Source of the DNA: Shouchella clausii
Lineage (GTDB): Bacteria > Bacillota > Bacilli > Bacillales > Bacillaceae_D
DNA length: 64,000 nucleotides
Assembly (NCBI RefSeq): GCF_002250115.1
Contig: NZ_CP019985.1
Location: 3,658,001-3,722,000 of the forward strand
Direction: 5' to 3'
Made by a program: the position numbers and the translations under genes. Positions 62,042-64,000 of this stretch are shown here, piece after piece. Positions within the stretch are counted from its first letter, which is position 1, and each line of letters begins with the position of its first letter. The notes beneath the pieces were generated by a model. The model was not told the origin of the DNA. It did no database searches and saw only the letters and a program-made list of their open reading frames with translations.

Positions 62042-62052
62042 CTGTTTCTTAA
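60601..62052 (+). CDS. IS1182-family transposase
   Basis: A 483-aa transposase. The N-terminal helix-turn-helix domain (DUF772 type) has SVDPVVLIKMVFIQYIFGIRSMRQTIKEI. The DDE catalytic core begins at AFIDSTSIKANANKRKH, the second Asp is in VAAVDAGYKTPAIA, and the Glu lies in KETIERVFADLKQKHGLRW near the C terminus. The zinc-like Cys cluster CxxC-x...CETCPLLAQC is also typical of IS1182. The frame is uninterrupted, so it may be active. The ATG at 60601 follows GAGAGG. The last ~20 codons run through the right-end hairpin and past it. Confidence 0.9.
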   Translation: MLSKQLEDKRMQMEMVWIEKLVPEDHLVRKLDAAIDFDFIYDLVEDLYSKDRGRPSVDPVVLIKMVFIQYIFGIRSMRQTIKEIETNVAYRWFLGFGFEDKIPHFSTFGKNYVRRFRDSDVFEQLFYRILKQAMDKGFVSPEVAFIDSTSIKANANKRKHRKKVVRTETRAYQNQLEEEINGERVKNGKKPLPPSKKDPTREVKESTTDPESGYYVKSEREKMFAYSFHTACDANGFVLGTIVKPGNVHDSQVFHELFDQLKDKVCRPKVAAVDAGYKTPAIAKKLQEEGVHPVMPYKRPMTPKGYIRKNEFVYDEYYDCFLCPQNQVLSYRTTNREGYREYVSDPRICETCPLLAQCTKSQNHQKLVLRHIWQDALDEAEHLRHTERNRDIYAKRKETIERVFADLKQKHGLRWTNLKGLEKNAMQAMLVFAAMNLKKLATWSWRKNTPPTSKSPKSTHLFIINKTPLRIIFSKAFCLRSVS

Positions 62053-62137
62053 TCGCAGTAGAAAAATCGACATTTTTCTTGCTTTTTTGCTACAATGATA
62101 TGAAACAGTATCAATGAATAAATGGAGGCTTGTTTTT

Positions 62138-62347
62138 ATGGATAGCAGAATTGAAATCACATACGACGTATTTGAGGCAATGTGGCTGATTACGCTCATT
62201 GATGAAGCAGGGCAGCGGGTAGGCAAGCCTGAGTATTACAAGAAAAAGGAAAAAGCGTTGCAACAAATTCCTTCTTTAAAAAAAGAGTATCCTGATATTC
62301 CAATCCGAGTATACAGTAAGAGCGATTTTTTAGTTGCAGTTTATTAA
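62138..62347 (+). CDS. Small uncharacterised protein (69 aa)
   Basis: A 69-aa protein starting MDSRIEITYDVFEAMWLITL with a compact alpha/beta look, Lys-rich in the middle (YYKKKEKALQQ). It loosely resembles DUF2188-type proteins, but I would not assign it. The ATG at 62138 follows TGGAGG at ~9-base spacing; TACAAT near 62090 could be its -10. It follows the IS element directly. Confidence 0.6.
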   Translation: MDSRIEITYDVFEAMWLITLIDEAGQRVGKPEYYKKKEKALQQIPSLKKEYPDIPIRVYSKSDFLVAVY

Positions 62348-62389
62348 ATCAACAAGCTGTATCCAAAGACCAGATACGATTTTTGCGCT

Positions 62390-63463
62390 TTAATCTGTAA
62401 TGCCGCTTCCGATCACGGTTAGATCGACGTTGACATCAATATCAAGAGATGGGTAGGTGTCATGCCATTGCTCCATATTCAAATGGCGGATTTTGCTACT
62501 GGCCACGTCGCCAAGGCCAATCGGATCGATGCCGCGCTGTTGGAACCTGTTAACTAGTGTTTGCATTTGCTCTTCGAACTGTTGAATGCCGAGCTCTTTT
62601 ATTTTAGTGAGGTCTTTGGCACTCATGCTTAAATCGCCACTTTCACTAACAACGCCTTTCATGTAGACGAGAATAGAAACATGTAAGCCGTTATCGTCTT
62701 TGGTAATCGTGTATTGAGGTGTTGCTTGGACATTCTCAAGGCTTGCAAACGAATCGCTGCTAATTTGCACTTGGTAAAAACCACCTCGGAACGGTTCTGA
62801 AAGCAATTTAAAAAAGGAAGCTTCACTGACATTTAGCTTATCGACACAACGGTCCTTTTTAAACAAGGCCAGGCCTGTTACACGAGCGTGATCATCATTG
62901 CCTTTGATGATGGGCAAAAACATATCAGTGCCTTCTGCGTAATATTGGTATAAGGCGGTATGCAGCGTGACACGTGGGTAAATTTCCCGTTCACTCTGTT
63001 CAAGTAATTCACTTAAATATTGATAAACAGTCGTGTCCAAATGGTAATTTTTAGAGAGCAAATCGAATGTTTTTCCTTCAACAATCGCAGGGCGAAGATT
63101 GCGTCCGATCATTGAATCCCGTTGGTGGACATTTAAAAAATAAAAAATGCCGTCTTCGGCAAGGCGGTCTTGAAACAACATGAGCCCAATCCGGCCAACA
63201 ACCATATATTTGGATGACTTTGCTTGTATTTTTTTTTGTGTGATCCGGGAAGTATTTCCGGTAGCAGTAAATATTTTTGTTTGCGGCAGCGTTTCCTCGC
63301 TAGGAAGGACGATGAGTGAACTCGCTACGCTCCTGAATTCGTTTTTATTCACATAATCATAGCCAATTGCTTGAATGAGCTGAATGTCTTCAATCACTTT
63401 TGTACGAGGCGCGCATCCTCCTAGCACTAAAACGCAGCAAAGGGCAAGCAGCCATTTTTTCAT
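62390..63463 (-). CDS. Ger(x)C-family spore germination lipoprotein (second ger locus)
   Basis: A 357-aa GerAC-type lipoprotein. The signal peptide ends in lipobox LGGCAPRTKVIED. Family pattern residues include LIQAIGYDYVNKNEF, HQRDSMIGRNLRPAIVEG and TGLALFKKDRCVDKLN. It overlaps the upstream gerB-type gene by 4 bases (ATGA), so they form an operon. It differs clearly from the GerC at 41635-42765, so this is an independent receptor. It ends ~40 bases from the small gene on the other strand with no strong terminator seen. Confidence 0.88.
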   Translation of the reverse strand: MKKWLLALCCVLVLGGCAPRTKVIEDIQLIQAIGYDYVNKNEFRSVASSLIVLPSEETLPQTKIFTATGNTSRITQKKIQAKSSKYMVVGRIGLMLFQDRLAEDGIFYFLNVHQRDSMIGRNLRPAIVEGKTFDLLSKNYHLDTTVYQYLSELLEQSEREIYPRVTLHTALYQYYAEGTDMFLPIIKGNDDHARVTGLALFKKDRCVDKLNVSEASFFKLLSEPFRGGFYQVQISSDSFASLENVQATPQYTITKDDNGLHVSILVYMKGVVSESGDLSMSAKDLTKIKELGIQQFEEQMQTLVNRFQQRGIDPIGLGDVASSKIRHLNMEQWHDTYPSLDIDVNVDLTVIGSGITD

Positions 63464-64000
63464 CGTTTGTTCTCTCCTTTAATAACAGCAAGCTTTACTT
63501 TTTGGGCAATGTATAAAAACGGGATGTAAGTGATAATGGTCCAAAAGCCAATTTCGGCTGTCACATCATTCAATTGATTGACTTCTTTACGCCCTACGAC
63601 GAAAAAGGAGCAAACAAATAGCAAAGCAATTAATAGACGCAATCCGGTGCGTTGCTTGATGAAAAATGCTTGGTTTGCAATGCGGCTTGCTGCCCAAAGC
63701 AGCAAGCAAATGGTAGGCAACACAACAAATAGCCAAGTCGAAATACCAATGTACTCAAACCGTTCGATGACGGACAAATCGACGACTTTCCATAATGTAA
63801 TTGTGGCCCAAATCGTTTGATTAAGTTGATTTTGATTAAAATAGATAGTCGTTAACACAATCGCAAGCGTGTAGATGAGAGTGGTCGTAAAGACCGCTAA
63901 ATGGCTCCATTTTTGCGAGGCAGGACCGTTTTTTAAAAAGGGATAGGCAACCAATAAAACCTCGAAGCCGAGCATATTAAGCGTCATTGCTTTGCTGCCG
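63460..64000 (-). CDS. GerAB-family germination permease, C-terminal half (cut by window end)
   Basis: The frame is open to the last base on the minus strand; only ~180 C-terminal residues are visible. They contain LGFEVLLVAYPFLKNGPASQKW, the same family landmark seen in the other GerAB protein (EGIEVIYFLLPF), and about five membrane segments. The gerA-type subunit is expected further upstream, outside the window. Confidence 0.85.
   Translation of the reverse strand, partial: GSKAMTLNMLGFEVLLVAYPFLKNGPASQKWSHLAVFTTTLIYTLAIVLTTIYFNQNQLNQTIWATITLWKVVDLSVIERFEYIGISTWLFVVLPTICLLLWAASRIANQAFFIKQRTGLRLLIALLFVCSFFVVGRKEVNQLNDVTAEIGFWTIITYIPFLYIAQKVKLAVIKGENKR

Noticed and set aside
1-64000. CRISPR array, prophage or integrated plasmid
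   Set aside because: No regularly spaced repeats, no phage structural or integrase genes, and no tRNA gene or attachment-site duplication was seen; apart from one IS element the window looks like core chromosome.

Overview
The window looks like chromosomal DNA of a spore-forming, low-to-mid GC Bacillus relative, most likely an alkaliphilic bacillus of the Shouchella (Bacillus) clausii type. This is inferred from gene order and protein likeness; no search was run. The order follows Bacillus subtilis blocks: dinG-ypmA-ypmB-asnS-dnaD-nth, ponA-recU-yppC-sspM-racA-yppE, and mrfA(yprA)-mrfB(yprB)-cotD-ypsA-gpsB-rnpB-ypsC. Spore genes (sspM, cotD, two ger loci, racA, kapB, a Spo0E-like phosphatase) fit an endospore former.

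Layout. 1-5.8 kb: end of dinG, an MtaD-type deaminase, ypmA/ypmB, asnS (no aspB before it), dnaD and nth. 5.9-15.6 kb: a double dynamin (DynA), convergent ponA and recU, then yppC, sspM, racA, yppE and a small membrane protein. 15.8-19.7 kb: ilvA, a DJ-1/PfpI protein, RNase Z and three thioredoxin-fold proteins. 19.8-27.5 kb: a YfcE-like phosphoesterase, CvfC, a small acidic protein resembling sigma region 1.1, YdbS/YdbT PH-domain proteins, and a telA operon with a sigma-W-like promoter. 27.6-33.7 kb: gltA-gltB glutamate synthase. 33.8-41.6 kb: ypjP, small membrane genes, kapB, dapA under a lysine riboswitch, a Spo0E-like phosphatase missed by length cut-offs, a lipoprotein, a HAD phosphatase, a self-contained 27-codon transcription unit, an MhqO/MhqD-like pair and a coiled-coil membrane protein. 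41.6-47.2 kb: a gerA-type operon and pepF. 47.4-55 kb: mrfAB DNA repair, cotD, ypsA, gpsB, an RNase H-like gene, RNase P RNA and an RlmL-type methyltransferase. 55-60.2 kb: an accessory stretch with a Gfo/Idh oxidoreductase and a four-gene run (TPP enzyme, carboxymuconolactone decarboxylase-like protein, unknown 125-aa protein, HAMP-less chemoreceptor). 60.2-62.1 kb: two tandem orphan promoter-terminator units, the second with a Fur box over its promoter (a likely FsrA-type small RNA), next to an IS1182-type element. 62.1-64 kb: a small gene and the end of a second ger operon.

The most interesting non-coding signals are the tandem small-RNA candidates at 60.25-60.49 kb, the dapA lysine riboswitch, the compact peptide unit at 38.57-38.75 kb and the apparent non-canonical start of ypsA. 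The least explained coding region is the TPP enzyme to chemoreceptor run at 56.4-60.2 kb.
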